A stretch of DNA of 64,000 nucleotides from [Mycobacterium] stephanolepidis. GTDB lineage: Bacteria; Actinomycetota; Actinomycetes; Mycobacteriales; Mycobacteriaceae. The DNA is taken from positions 620,001-684,000 of the forward strand of contig NZ_AP018165.1 in the NCBI RefSeq assembly GCF_002356335.1. The letters run 5' to 3'. The translations under genes were made by a program, and so were the position numbers. Shown here piece by piece: positions 15,657 through 24,779 of the stretch. Below the pieces are notes generated by a model that searched no databases, was not told where the DNA came from, and was given only the letters and a program-made list of their open reading frames with translations. Numbering within the stretch: position 1 is the first letter of the stretch; the number at the start of each line of letters is the position of its first letter.

Positions 15657-16850
15657 GTGCAGATCCAGACATTCGATACCGTCGCAGCCGTGGTAGGTCT
15701 CTCGCGGCGCTCGGACGTTCCGCCGTTCTATGTCATGGACGTGCTGACGGCGGCCGCCGCCCGACAGCGCACGCACGGGGACATGATCTCCCTGGCCGCC
15801 GGGCAGCCGTCGACCGGCGCTCCCGCCGTGGTTCTCGACGCGGTCCGAGAGGCTCTCGGCACACAGGTGCTCGGATACACCGAAACACTCGGGCTGCCGG
15901 ATCTGCGTGAGGCGATCGCCGGGTACCACCGCGAACGTTCGGGTATCGAGGTCGAGGCGCAGGACGTCGTCGTCACCACGGGCTCCTCGGGCGGATTCAC
16001 GCTGCTGTTCCTCGCGGCCTTCGATGTGGGCGACACCGTCGTGATGACCCGGCCCGGTTACCCCGCATACCGCAATTGTCTTGCCGCACTGGGCTGTCGG
16101 GTTGTCGAGATCGACTGCGGACCGCAGACGCGTTACCAGCCGACGGTGGCGATGCTGGAGGCGTTTCTGCAGCAGGAAGGTCGACCTCCTGCCGGTCTCA
16201 TCGTCGCCAGCCCCGCCAACCCCACCGGCACCATCATCGACGCGCCGGAGCTTGAGGCCCTCGCGTTGTGGTGTGAAGCCAACGGCACCCTGCTGATCTC
16301 CGACGAGATCTACCACGGGCTGTCCTACGGTGATCAAAAGACCTCCAGCGCATGGGAATTCAGTCGAGAATCGGTAGTCATGGGCTCGGTGTCCAAGTAC
16401 TTCTCGATGACGGGCTGGCGGTTGGGCTGGATGCTGGTGCCGCGCCGGTTCCTGCGTGCCGTCGACCGACTGTCCTCGAACTTCACGATCTGCCCGCCCG
16501 CTGTTTCGCAGTACGGTGCGCTGGCCGCGTTCAGCCCCGAGGCGCGCGTCGAGCTGGACGGGCATGTGCGCCGGTACGCCGCGAACCGCACACTGCTCAT
16601 CAACGGTCTCGCTAACGCAGGCATTACCAAGATCGCGCCGCCTGATGGCGCGTTCTATGCGTATGCCGATATTGAGCACCTGACCGGTAATGCCGAGCAG
16701 TGGTGTGCGGACCTGTTGGCGCGCACGGGGGTAGCCGTCGCGCCCGGAATCGACTTTGACACCGTGCGTGGTCACCACACCGTTCGCCTGAGCTTCGCCG
16801 GAAGCCCGGATGCGATCGAGGAGGCTCTGGCGCGACTCGGCCGGGCCTGA
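15657..16850 (+). CDS. PLP-dependent aminotransferase, class I/II
   Basis: A 397-residue fold-type I aminotransferase. It has the substrate-side motif SLAAGQPSTGAP, the cofactor-contacting GYTETLGLPDLREAIAGYH, the strand PANPTGTI, SDEIYHGLSYG with the Asp and Tyr that hold the PLP ring, and the Schiff-base Lys in SVSKYFSMTGWRLGW. The closing Arg in HTVRLSFAG binds the substrate carboxylate. Family members act on aspartate, aromatic or branched amino acids; the sequence does not decide. GTG 15657 is 20 bases from the divergent esterase start. No operon partner is evident, though a TetR gene follows 69 bases later. Confidence 0.9.
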   Translation: MQIQTFDTVAAVVGLSRRSDVPPFYVMDVLTAAAARQRTHGDMISLAAGQPSTGAPAVVLDAVREALGTQVLGYTETLGLPDLREAIAGYHRERSGIEVEAQDVVVTTGSSGGFTLLFLAAFDVGDTVVMTRPGYPAYRNCLAALGCRVVEIDCGPQTRYQPTVAMLEAFLQQEGRPPAGLIVASPANPTGTIIDAPELEALALWCEANGTLLISDEIYHGLSYGDQKTSSAWEFSRESVVMGSVSKYFSMTGWRLGWMLVPRRFLRAVDRLSSNFTICPPAVSQYGALAAFSPEARVELDGHVRRYAANRTLLINGLANAGITKIAPPDGAFYAYADIEHLTGNAEQWCADLLARTGVAVAPGIDFDTVRGHHTVRLSFAGSPDAIEEALARLGRA

Positions 16851-16919
16851 TGCGGCTGCTTGCATGAGATAGCGCAAAACGCCCGTGGGGATGCGTCTCT
16901 GCTGGCAGCATGACTTGAC

Positions 16920-17603
16920 GTGACAGTCAGGCAACAGGTCGAGGTGTTCCCCGAGGGGAATGCCGCGCACCGTCCGCAAGCCACCCCAAAAGGGGAGCGA
17001 CGGCGGCGAGCGTTGATCAGTGCTGCTGCTGATCTGTTGCGGGACAACGGTATTGATGCGGTGCGGCATCGGGCGGTGGCGCAGCGTGCTGGACTGCCGT
17101 TGGCCTCGACCACCTACTACTTCTCCTCGTTGGAGGACTTGATCGCGCGGGCTGTCGAGCATGCGGGAACCCACGAGTTGGAACAGATCCAGGAACGGCT
17201 GTCGCTGGTTCAATATCGGCGCCGCGGAGCTGCCGCCACCGCAGAGGCGGTGGTGGAGCTGTTGTTCGGCACGCCGGGATTCGGCGGCGGGGAACAGTTG
17301 GTATCGCGGTACGAACGCGAACTGGCGTGCAGTCGCCATCCGGAACTGCGCGAGGTACAGCAGCGTCTCCGGGAACAGCGCGACGATGCCGTGGCCCAGG
17401 TGGTTCGCCGGTCCGGTCGGTCCATCGACAACGTCCGTGTCGCGGTGCTGATTTCGACTGTCGATGGGGCGATGGTGGGCGCGCTCACGGAGGCGGCGAG
17501 TAGTCCCCAGGCGACTGCGACGGCGATGCTGGTGGATGTCATCGACGTGCTTGCGCCGTTGGAAGTGGAACAGCTGGCTGAGTCGATTTCCTTCCCCCCA
17601 TAG
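16920..17603 (+). CDS. TetR-family transcriptional regulator (Rv0775-like)
   Basis: A 227-residue regulator located directly before purB, as Rv0775 is in M. tuberculosis. The helix-turn-helix is LISAAADLLRDNGIDAV followed by RHRAVAQRAGLPLASTTYYF, with recognition helix LASTTYYF. The C-terminal domain contains VELLFGTPGFGGGEQLVSRYE. The GTG start has no visible ribosome site; the first 20 residues are poorly structured, so an internal start is possible. The stop TAG is part of the purB -10 box. Target genes unknown. Confidence 0.83.
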   Translation: MTVRQQVEVFPEGNAAHRPQATPKGERRRRALISAAADLLRDNGIDAVRHRAVAQRAGLPLASTTYYFSSLEDLIARAVEHAGTHELEQIQERLSLVQYRRRGAAATAEAVVELLFGTPGFGGGEQLVSRYERELACSRHPELREVQQRLREQRDDAVAQVVRRSGRSIDNVRVAVLISTVDGAMVGALTEAASSPQATATAMLVDVIDVLAPLEVEQLAESISFPP

Positions 17604-17606
17604 ACT
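17601..17606 (+). promoter_or_regulatory. -10 box of a leaderless purB promoter
   Basis: TAGACT fits TAnnnT and ends six bases before the purB GTG at 17613. Its first three bases are the stop codon of the TetR gene, so the promoter is embedded in the end of the upstream gene. No ribosome site precedes the GTG. Confidence 0.55.
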
Positions 17607-17612
17607 CTGGTT

Positions 17613-19031
17613 GTGCAAATCCCTAACGTTCTGGCATCCCGGTACGCGAGCGACGCCATGGCAGCGCTGTGGTCGCCGCAATCAAAGGTGCTGCTGGAGC
17701 GCCAGTTGTGGATCGCTGTGCTGCGTGCACAACGTGATCTCGGCATCGACGTTCCCGACGGCGTTATCGAGGATTACGAGCGCGTGGTCGAGAATGTCGA
17801 CCTGGACTCCATCGCGGCCCGCGAGCGTGTCACCCGTCACGATGTCAAGGCTCGTATCGAGGAGTTCAACGCCCTCGCCGGGCACGAGCACATCCACAAG
17901 GGGATGACGAGCCGCGACCTCACCGAGAACGTGGAGCAGCTGCAGATTCGACGGTCGCTGGAATATGTCCATGCTCATGGCGTCGCGGTGGTGGCGCGGC
18001 TCGCGCGTCACGCCGTCGAGTACCGAGACGTGGTGATGGCCGGACGCAGTCACAACGTAGCCGCGCAGGCCACCACATTGGGCAAGCGGTTCGCATCGGC
18101 GGCCGACGAGACGTTGATCGCGCTGACTCGGTTGCGTGAGCTTCTCGACCGGTATCCGCTGCGTGGGATCAAGGGTCCCATGGGCACCGGGCAGGACATG
18201 CTCGATCTGTTCGACGGGGACGTGGTCAAGTTGGCGGCGTTGGAGAAGCGTATTGCTGAGCACCTAGGGTTCTCGGCCGCATTGACCAGCGTCGGCCAGG
18301 TGTATCCACGCTCGCTGGACCACGATGTGGTGTCCGCGCTGGTGCAGCTCGGCGCCGGCCCGTCCTCACTGGCGCACACCATTCGGCTGATGGCCGGGCA
18401 CGAGCTGGTCACCGAGGGCTTCGCGCCTGGGCAGGTGGGTAGCTCGGCGATGCCTCACAAGATGAACACCCGCAGCTGTGAACGCGTGAACGGCCTGCAG
18501 GTGATTCTGCGCGGGTATGGCTCCATGGCTGCGGAACTGGCTGGGGCGCAATGGAATGAAGGCGATGTGTTCTGCTCGGTGGTGCGACGTGTCGCGCTGC
18601 CCGATGCCTTCTTCGCCATCGACGGGATGATCGAGACCTTCCTGACGGTGCTCGACGAGTTCGGTGCCTACCCGGCGGTGATCGACCGGGAGCTGCGTCG
18701 CTATCTGCCGTTCCTGGCGACCACCAAGGTGTTGATGGCAGCGGTGCGTGCTGGGGTTGGACGCGAGGAGGCCCATGAGGTCATCAAGGAGCACGCCGTC
18801 GCGACCGCGCTCGCCATGCGCGAAAAGGGCGCCGAACCAGACCTTCTGGGCTTGCTGGCGGAAGATTCGCGTCTGCCGCTGGACGCCGCGACCCTGGAGG
18901 CCGCGCTGGCAGACCGGGCCTCGTTCACCGGTGCTGCCGCCGATCAGGTCGATCGGGTGGTGGCCGAAGTCTCCGCGCTTGTCGACGCCTACCCTGAGGG
19001 TGCGGCCTACAACCCGGGTGCCATTCTGTAG
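17613..19031 (+). CDS. purB: Adenylosuccinate lyase PurB
   Basis: A 472-residue lyase that acts twice in purine metabolism, releasing fumarate from SAICAR and from adenylosuccinate. It starts IPNVLASRYASDAMAALWSP, has HKGMTSRDLTEN and the fumarase/aspartase signature GSSAMPHKMNTRSCE with the mobile catalytic Ser loop. GRSHNVAAQATTLGKRF is the second conserved region. Length and ends match M. tuberculosis PurB. A TAnnnT box six bases before GTG 17613 implies a leaderless transcript. A P450 gene follows three bases after the stop and may be cotranscribed. Confidence 0.97.
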   Translation: MQIPNVLASRYASDAMAALWSPQSKVLLERQLWIAVLRAQRDLGIDVPDGVIEDYERVVENVDLDSIAARERVTRHDVKARIEEFNALAGHEHIHKGMTSRDLTENVEQLQIRRSLEYVHAHGVAVVARLARHAVEYRDVVMAGRSHNVAAQATTLGKRFASAADETLIALTRLRELLDRYPLRGIKGPMGTGQDMLDLFDGDVVKLAALEKRIAEHLGFSAALTSVGQVYPRSLDHDVVSALVQLGAGPSSLAHTIRLMAGHELVTEGFAPGQVGSSAMPHKMNTRSCERVNGLQVILRGYGSMAAELAGAQWNEGDVFCSVVRRVALPDAFFAIDGMIETFLTVLDEFGAYPAVIDRELRRYLPFLATTKVLMAAVRAGVGREEAHEVIKEHAVATALAMREKGAEPDLLGLLAEDSRLPLDAATLEAALADRASFTGAAADQVDRVVAEVSALVDAYPEGAAYNPGAIL

Positions 19032-19034
19032 TTC

Positions 19035-20267
19035 ATGGGCTGCGCGGCTCTTGATGGCATAGATCTGACCGACCTGGACAACTTCGCCGGTGGGTTTCCG
19101 CACGCCCTGTTCGCACGGCATCGGCACGAGGCGCCGGTGTACTGGCATGAGCCCACCGAGAACACCCCCGACAACGAGGGTTTCTGGTCGGTGGCCACCT
19201 ATGCGGAAACCTTTGAGGTGCTGCGTGATCCGGTGATGTACTCATCGGTGACCGGGGGTGACCGACCCTACGGCGGCACCCTGATACAGGATCTGCCGAT
19301 CGCCGGGCAGGTGCTCAACATGATGGATGATCCGCGTCACCGTCAGATCCGCAAGTTGGTGAGCTCCGGACTGACCCCACGGATGATTCGGCGGGTCGAG
19401 GATGACTTGCGGGTGCGGTGCCGGGCGCTCTTGGATGCGGTGCAGCCGAACGTGCCGTTCGACTTCCTCGTCGACGTCGCCGCGGAGCTGCCCATGCAGA
19501 TGATCTGCATCCTGCTGGGAGTGCCGGAGTCTGAACGGCACTGGCTGTTCGAGGCAGTGGAGCCCAGTTTCGACTTCGGCAGGTCGCGGCGCTCGCACGT
19601 CACCAGTTCGCTGGGTGATCCCAGTTCCGGTATGTATCAATATGGTTCGGAGTTAGTCGCATCGAAACGTGCGGCGCCCGCCGACGACATGTTGTCGGTG
19701 GTCGCCAATGTGACGGTCGATGATCCGGAGGCGCCCTCGCTATCGGACGCCGAGCTGTACTTGTTCTTCTACCTGCTGTTCAGTGCCGGTGCCGAGACAA
19801 CACGCAATGCCATTGCCGGTGGTCTGTTGGCGCTGCTGGACAACCCCGATGAATTCCGCTCCTTGCGTGAAGATCTTGACCTGCTTCCGACTGCGATCGA
19901 GGAGATGCTGCGCTGGACCTCGCCGTCGCCGTCCAAGCGGAGGACGGCAACGGCCGACGTGATGTTGGGCGGGCAGCAGATTGTCGCGGGCCAGAAGGTG
20001 GTGGTCTGGGAGGGCTCGGCGAATCGGGATGCGCTGGTGTTCGACCGCCCGGACATCTTCGACATCGTGCGCAAACCCAATCCCCACTTAGGCTTTGGAC
20101 AGGGTGTGCATTTCTGTCTCGGGGCGCATCTGGCTCGTCTGGAGCTGCGAGTGGTGTTCGAGGAACTGCTGCCGCGTTTTGCGTCGTTGCAATTGGCCGA
20201 GCCGGTGGAATGGACGCGCAGTAACCGGCACACCGGTATCCGCCATCTGGTTGTCGCAGCCTCCTAA
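19035..20267 (+). CDS. Cytochrome P450, CYP126-like
   Basis: A 410-residue cytosolic P450. The heme-binding loop [18 protein letters not shown] holds the thiolate ligand C361; the I helix is [14 protein letters not shown] with the oxygen-activating Thr; the K helix ExxR is in EEMLRWTSP. The location between purB and purC is that of CYP126 (Rv0778) in M. tuberculosis, and the start [15 protein letters not shown] fits that family. Substrate unknown; redox partners are not encoded beside it. It begins three bases after purB, suggesting readthrough from the purB promoter. Confidence 0.9.
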   Translation: MGCAALDGIDLTDLDNFAGGFPHALFARHRHEAPVYWHEPTENTPDNEGFWSVATYAETFEVLRDPVMYSSVTGGDRPYGGTLIQDLPIAGQVLNMMDDPRHRQIRKLVSSGLTPRMIRRVEDDLRVRCRALLDAVQPNVPFDFLVDVAAELPMQMICILLGVPESERHWLFEAVEPSFDFGRSRRSHVTSSLGDPSSGMYQYGSELVASKRAAPADDMLSVVANVTVDDPEAPSLSDAELYLFFYLLFSAGAETTRNAIAGGLLALLDNPDEFRSLREDLDLLPTAIEEMLRWTSPSPSKRRTATADVMLGGQQIVAGQKVVVWEGSANRDALVFDRPDIFDIVRKPNPHLGFGQGVHFCLGAHLARLELRVVFEELLPRFASLQLAEPVEWTRSNRHTGIRHLVVAAS

Positions 20268-20288
20268 GGCGCCATCGTTGACGGGCGG

Positions 20289-20915
20289 CTAGGTGGTGCG
20301 CCAGGTTTTCGGTGCGCTGATACCCGAGGCCCTCAATTCGATGGCGGCCAGACCCCGTATCGATGCGGTGTCCTGAGCGCGCCAGGCGGCCACCGGATCG
20401 GGCGTGACCACCGCCAGCTTCTTCAGCGGCCGGTTGGCCAGCGCCCGCAGGGCCAGCAGTTGTTCGCCCGCGGGAGTGGCCGCCAGCTGTACCGCGATCA
20501 GCTTGCGGCGAAAGAACCTGATCCGCAAAAAGATCCACGGCCCTGCGAACGCCAGGATGGGCGGCGCGGCGACGGCGATCGCCAAAACGATCGCCAGCCA
20601 GGTCGCGGTGGTATCCAGGTTGTGGCCGGCTCCGGCCAAATCAGCGGCCGCCTCGCTGGCCGCACGTAACGGTCCACCCACCTTGTCACCCACCAACGGA
20701 ATCCGGTGTGCGCTGTCACCGGCGGAGTTCAGGTTGTCAGAAATACCGTCGGCGCCGTCCTTCACCTGCCGGCCCACCTCGGCGATCGTCGACACCGCGG
20801 CGTGCACAGCAAGCCCGACGAACACCCAGATCGTGGTCCAGATCGCGACCGCTACATCGCTGAACAATTGGCCGAGCAACCGTCCCGGTCGGGTCGAGTA
20901 GGGCAGGAATCGCAT
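20289..20915 (-). CDS. Membrane protein, Rv0779c-like
   Basis: A 208-residue protein with three hydrophobic segments: about residues 18-38 (VAVAIWTTIWVFVGLAVHAA), then after a hydrophilic stretch with VGDKVGGPLRAASEAAADLA a pair near 105-135 (TWLAIVLAIAVAAPPILAFAG). The C-terminal 75 residues are cytoplasmic and rich in Ala and Arg. No catalytic motif. It occupies the place of Rv0779c, convergent to the P450 and divergent from purC, with ATG 20915 only 18 bases from the purC start. A longer frame upstream overlaps purC and is rejected. Function unknown. Confidence 0.8.
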   Translation of the reverse strand: MRFLPYSTRPGRLLGQLFSDVAVAIWTTIWVFVGLAVHAAVSTIAEVGRQVKDGADGISDNLNSAGDSAHRIPLVGDKVGGPLRAASEAAADLAGAGHNLDTTATWLAIVLAIAVAAPPILAFAGPWIFLRIRFFRRKLIAVQLAATPAGEQLLALRALANRPLKKLAVVTPDPVAAWRAQDTASIRGLAAIELRASGISAPKTWRTT

Positions 20916-20921
20916 GAATCG

Positions 20922-20927
20922 TAGGAT
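20922..20927 (+). promoter_or_regulatory. -10 box of a leaderless purC promoter
   Basis: TAGGAT fits TAnnnT and ends six bases before the purC ATG. It lies in the 18-base gap between purC and the divergent membrane-protein gene, so the -35 region falls within that gene. No ribosome site is present. Confidence 0.55.
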
Positions 20928-20933
20928 GGCACG

Positions 20934-21827
20934 ATGCGTCCTCCGCTGTCCGATTACCAGCATGTGGCCAGCGGAAAGGTCCGTGAGCTGTACCGAGTCG
21001 ACGACGAGCACCTGTTGTTCGTCGCCACCGACCGAATTTCCGCATTCGATTTCGTCCTGGATACGCCGATACCGGACAAGGGGCGCATCCTCACCGCGAT
21101 GAGCGTCTTCTTCTTCGGGCTGCTTACCGTGCCGAACCATTTGGCCGGACCACCCGACGATCCGCGCATCCCCGAGGAGGTGCTGGGTCGGGCACTGCTG
21201 GTGCGCCGGCTCGACATGCTCCCCGTGGAGTGTGTGGCACGTGGATACCTCACCGGATCCGGACTGCTGGATTACCAGCGCACCGGTGCGGTGTGTGGAC
21301 ACGTGCTGCCACAGGGGCTGGGTGAGGCCAGTCGACTGGATCCTCCGCTGTTCACCCCGGCGACGAAGGCCGACATCGGCGAGCACGATATGAATGTCGA
21401 TTTTGCCGCCGTCGTCGACCTTGTCGGCGGCGTGCGCGCCAACCAACTGCGCGACGAGACCATCAAGATCTACACCAGGGCTGCGGCGCACGCCCTGCAC
21501 AAGGGAATCATCTTGGCCGATACGAAATTCGAATTCGGGGTCGATGTCGAAGGCACCCTGGTGCTGGCCGACGAGGTGTTCACCCCCGACTCGTCCAGGT
21601 ACTGGGCCGCGGCCAATTACACGGCGGGTGTGGTGCAGGACAGCTTCGACAAGCAGTTCGTGCGCAACTGGCTCACCGGGCCCGAATCGGGATGGGATCG
21701 TGCGTCGGATACGCCGCCGCCGCCATTGCCCGAAGCGGTGGCGGTGGCCACTCGTGAGCGGTACATCGAGGCATATGAACGCATCTCGGGGTTGAGCTTC
21801 GCTGATTGGATCGGCCCGTCGGCGTGA
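20934..21827 (+). CDS. purC: SAICAR synthase PurC
   Basis: A 297-residue enzyme that joins aspartate to CAIR with ATP. Recognised motifs are [28 protein letters not shown] (read in overlapping pieces), [16 protein letters not shown], the signature [11 protein letters not shown] and [14 protein letters not shown]. Length fits the M. tuberculosis protein. ATG 20934 follows a TAnnnT box by six bases, implying a leaderless message. The stop overlaps the GTG start of the oligopeptidase B gene by four bases, so these two are translationally coupled, as in other mycobacteria. Confidence 0.97.
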   Translation: MRPPLSDYQHVASGKVRELYRVDDEHLLFVATDRISAFDFVLDTPIPDKGRILTAMSVFFFGLLTVPNHLAGPPDDPRIPEEVLGRALLVRRLDMLPVECVARGYLTGSGLLDYQRTGAVCGHVLPQGLGEASRLDPPLFTPATKADIGEHDMNVDFAAVVDLVGGVRANQLRDETIKIYTRAAAHALHKGIILADTKFEFGVDVEGTLVLADEVFTPDSSRYWAAANYTAGVVQDSFDKQFVRNWLTGPESGWDRASDTPPPPLPEAVAVATRERYIEAYERISGLSFADWIGPSA

Positions 21828-23953
21828 GCGGGCCCGTACGCCCGCCCACCGCGAACCGCATCGACACCCTGCGCGAGTACCACGGGGATACCTTCGTCGA
21901 CCCCTACGAATGGATGCGTGAGAAGGAGAGCCCAGAGGTCATCGCGCATCTGGAGGCCGAGAACGCGTACGTCGATGATCAGCTTGGCCACCTAGAAGGC
22001 CTGCGCAACAGCATCTTCGGGGAGATCAAGTCCCGCACCAAGGAGACGGATCTCTCGATTCCCACTCGGATGGGACAGTGGTGGTACTACGCCCGAAGTT
22101 TTGAAGGTAAGCAGTACGGCACTCATTGTCGTTGTCCGATAGGCGAATCCGTCGGAATTGAGAGCTGGAGGCCGCCGGAGCTGGATCACGATGTTCCGGG
22201 CGAGCAGATCCTGCTCGACGGCAATGTAGAAGCTGAGGGGCACGACTTCTTCTCCCTGGGAGCTGCGACCGTCAGTCCCGACGGGAACACGTTGGCCTAC
22301 TCGGTCGACGTCGTCGGCCACGAGATGTACACCCTGCGGTTCAAGGATCTGCGGACCGGCCAGATGTACCCGGACGAGATCACCGACATCGGCGCCGGTG
22401 CCACCTGGGCGATGGACAGTCGCACCCTGTACTACCCGGTGATCGATGAGGCGTTCCGGCCCTACGCTATTCGCCGGTACACGTTGGGTAGTGGCGCGGA
22501 GTCGGTCGAGGTGTTCTCCGAGCCGGACGAGCGTTTCTGGATCGGAGTAGGTCGTACCCGCAGTGACCGCTTTGTCGCCATCAGCGTGCACTCGTCGGTG
22601 ACGTCCGAGATCCTGATCGGTGACGCCGAAGATCCCGCGACTACCTTCTCTCCAGTCTGGCTGCGCCGCACCGGTATCGAATACACCGTCGATCACGTTG
22701 TGGTCGGCGGTGAAGATCGGCTTCTGATCCTGCACAACGACGGAGCGGTGAACTTCACGCTCGCCGACCTACCGTTCGCCGCGGTCGCCGAAGGACCTGC
22801 CGACCCGGCACTGGCCCGCACCCTGATGGCCCATCGTGACGATGTGCGGCTGGATGGCGTCGAGGCCTTCGCCGAGCGTTTCGTGATCGGCTATCGCCGA
22901 GAAGCGCTGCCGCGCATCCAGGTATGGCCGATTGAGGCCGATGGTTACGGCGCGCCGCAGGAGGTCGAGTTCGACTCGGAGCTCATGCTGTCCGGTCTGG
23001 GCGACAACCCGGAATGGAGTTCACCGCTGCTACGTGTGGGTTGCACATCCTTCATCACACCGACGCGGGTCTACGACCTCGACGTGCGCACCGGGGAACG
23101 CACCCTGCTCAAGGAGCAGCCCGTTCTCGGCGGCTACCGCCGGGAAGACTATGTGGAGCGCCGGGAGTGGGCGGTTGCCCAGAACGGCACGCGGATACCG
23201 CTGTCGGTGGTTCATCGCGCGGACACTCGTGAACCGGCGCCGACCATCCTCTACGGGTATGGCGCCTACGAGATGTGCGAGGACCCGCAGTTCAGTATCG
23301 GACGCCTCTCGCTGCTGGACAGGGGAGTGGTGTTCGTCATCGCCCATGTGCGCGGTGGCGGTGAGATGGGCCGCCTCTGGTACGAAGACGGCAAGATGCT
23401 GCACAAGAAACACAGCTTCACCGACTTCGTCGCGGCGGCACGACATCTCGTCGACGCTGGAATTGCGCTGCCGGACAGGCTCGCGGCATGGGGCGGGAGC
23501 GCGGGCGGTCTGTTGGTGGGTGCCGCCGTGAACCTGGCACCGGAGCTGTTCGCCGGGGTGTTGGCGCAGGTGCCCTTCGTGGATCCGGTCACCACCATCT
23601 GTGACCCGACGCTGCCGCTCACCGTTACCGAATGGGATGAGTGGGGAAATCCCTTGGAAGACAGGGATGTCTACGACTACATCAAGTCGTACTCGCCGTA
23701 CGAGAACGTCCGTGCCACCGAGTATCCGACCATTCTCGCGATGACCTCACTGCATGATTCGCGGGTGCTGTACGTCGAACCTGCCAAGTGGGTCGCCGAG
23801 CTGAGGCACACGACTACAGGCGATCGTCCCATCTTGATGCGCACCGAGATGACGGCTGGGCACGGCGGTATCAGCGGACGCTATGAGCGTTGGAAAGAAA
23901 GTGCGTTCCAGCTCGCCTGGGTGCTCGATGTTCTTGGTGCCGTGAAGGAGTAG
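21824..23953 (+). CDS. ptrB: Oligopeptidase B (S9A serine peptidase)
   Basis: A 709-residue prolyl-oligopeptidase family enzyme cleaving after basic residues in short peptides. A seven-blade propeller region is followed by the catalytic domain. The triad is S559 in [12 protein letters not shown]645 in [10 protein letters not shown] and H680 in [30 protein letters not shown] matches the oligopeptidase B branch. In M. tuberculosis the gene is recorded as two adjacent frames, ptrBa and ptrBb; here it is one uninterrupted frame of normal family length. GTG 21824 overlaps the purC stop. Confidence 0.93.
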   Translation: MSGPVRPPTANRIDTLREYHGDTFVDPYEWMREKESPEVIAHLEAENAYVDDQLGHLEGLRNSIFGEIKSRTKETDLSIPTRMGQWWYYARSFEGKQYGTHCRCPIGESVGIESWRPPELDHDVPGEQILLDGNVEAEGHDFFSLGAATVSPDGNTLAYSVDVVGHEMYTLRFKDLRTGQMYPDEITDIGAGATWAMDSRTLYYPVIDEAFRPYAIRRYTLGSGAESVEVFSEPDERFWIGVGRTRSDRFVAISVHSSVTSEILIGDAEDPATTFSPVWLRRTGIEYTVDHVVVGGEDRLLILHNDGAVNFTLADLPFAAVAEGPADPALARTLMAHRDDVRLDGVEAFAERFVIGYRREALPRIQVWPIEADGYGAPQEVEFDSELMLSGLGDNPEWSSPLLRVGCTSFITPTRVYDLDVRTGERTLLKEQPVLGGYRREDYVERREWAVAQNGTRIPLSVVHRADTREPAPTILYGYGAYEMCEDPQFSIGRLSLLDRGVVFVIAHVRGGGEMGRLWYEDGKMLHKKHSFTDFVAAARHLVDAGIALPDRLAAWGGSAGGLLVGAAVNLAPELFAGVLAQVPFVDPVTTICDPTLPLTVTEWDEWGNPLEDRDVYDYIKSYSPYENVRATEYPTILAMTSLHDSRVLYVEPAKWVAELRHTTTGDRPILMRTEMTAGHGGISGRYERWKESAFQLAWVLDVLGAVKE

Positions 23954-23957
23954 TCGG

Positions 23958-24779
23958 GTGTCCGACGAGGTCGTCGTTGTCACCGGCGCTGGTGGGATGG
24001 GCAAGGTCATCGCCCGCCGCCAGGGCATCGGTAAGACCCTGGTGATCGCGGACTACAACGAGCAGACACTGCAGGCGGTCGTCGACGAACTGAAGGCCGA
24101 TGGACACAACGTCATCGGGCACCGCGTCGACGTCTCCTCGCGCGCGTCGGTGTCCGGACTCGCCGCCGTCGCCGCCGAGCTCGGGCGGGTCACCCAGGTG
24201 GCGCACACGGCCGGTCTCTCCCCGGCGCAGGCCCCGGCCCAGGCCATCCTCGCCGTCGACCTGGTGGGGGTCGCCCTGGTACTGGAGGAGTTCGGCAACG
24301 TCGTGTCCTCCGGCGGTGCGGGTGTGGTGATCGCCAGCATGGCCGGCCATATGCCCATGGAACTCTCTGCCGAACAGGAGCGGGAACTGGCGGGCACCGG
24401 TGCCGAGGATCTGCTCGCGCTACCGTACGTCCAGAGCATCGAGTATCCCGCGGCTGCCTACCAACTGTCCAAGCGCGCCAACCATATTCGTGTGCGAGCG
24501 CTTGCCCGGCAGTGGGGTGCACGTGGTGCTCGACTCAACTCGATCAGCCCGGGGGTGGTGTCCACCAAGATGGGCCACCAGGAGCTAGCCTCGGAGACCG
24601 GTGCCATCACGAAGGCCATGATCGACGGATCGGCGACCGGACGGATCGGCACATCCGACGATATCGCCGCGGCAGCGGCCTTCCTGCTCGGTACGGAGGC
24701 CTCGTACATCACCGGAACCGATCTCTTGGTCGACGGTGGAGTGGTCGCCGCGGTGCGGTCAGGCCAGTTGTTCAGCTGA
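23958..24779 (+). CDS. Short-chain dehydrogenase/reductase
   Basis: A 273-residue SDR enzyme. The cofactor loop reads VTGAGGMGKVIAR, departing from the usual TGxxxGIG. Asp in VIADYNEQTL after the second strand suggests NAD(H). The catalytic Ser is in VIASMAGH and the YxxxK motif is AAYQLSKRANH. The long insertion between them (MELSAEQERELAGTG) is typical of a mycobacterial SDR subgroup whose substrates are unknown. The C-terminus YITGTDLLVDGGV is standard. It follows oligopeptidase B by four bases and probably shares the purC transcript. The 3' end overlaps the convergent transporter gene by eight bases. Confidence 0.9.
   Translation: MSDEVVVVTGAGGMGKVIARRQGIGKTLVIADYNEQTLQAVVDELKADGHNVIGHRVDVSSRASVSGLAAVAAELGRVTQVAHTAGLSPAQAPAQAILAVDLVGVALVLEEFGNVVSSGGAGVVIASMAGHMPMELSAEQERELAGTGAEDLLALPYVQSIEYPAAAYQLSKRANHIRVRALARQWGARGARLNSISPGVVSTKMGHQELASETGAITKAMIDGSATGRIGTSDDIAAAAAFLLGTEASYITGTDLLVDGGVVAAVRSGQLFS

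Noticed and set aside
15453..17681. 742-residue open frame on the minus strand
   Set aside because: It lies opposite the aminotransferase and TetR genes, has no recognisable domain, and is His/Arg/Gln-rich as expected of the antisense frame of a high-GC gene.
20916..21500. N-terminal extension of the Rv0779c-like gene over purC
   Set aside because: The extension is antisense to purC and has no membrane or domain character; ATG 20915 gives a sensible protein.
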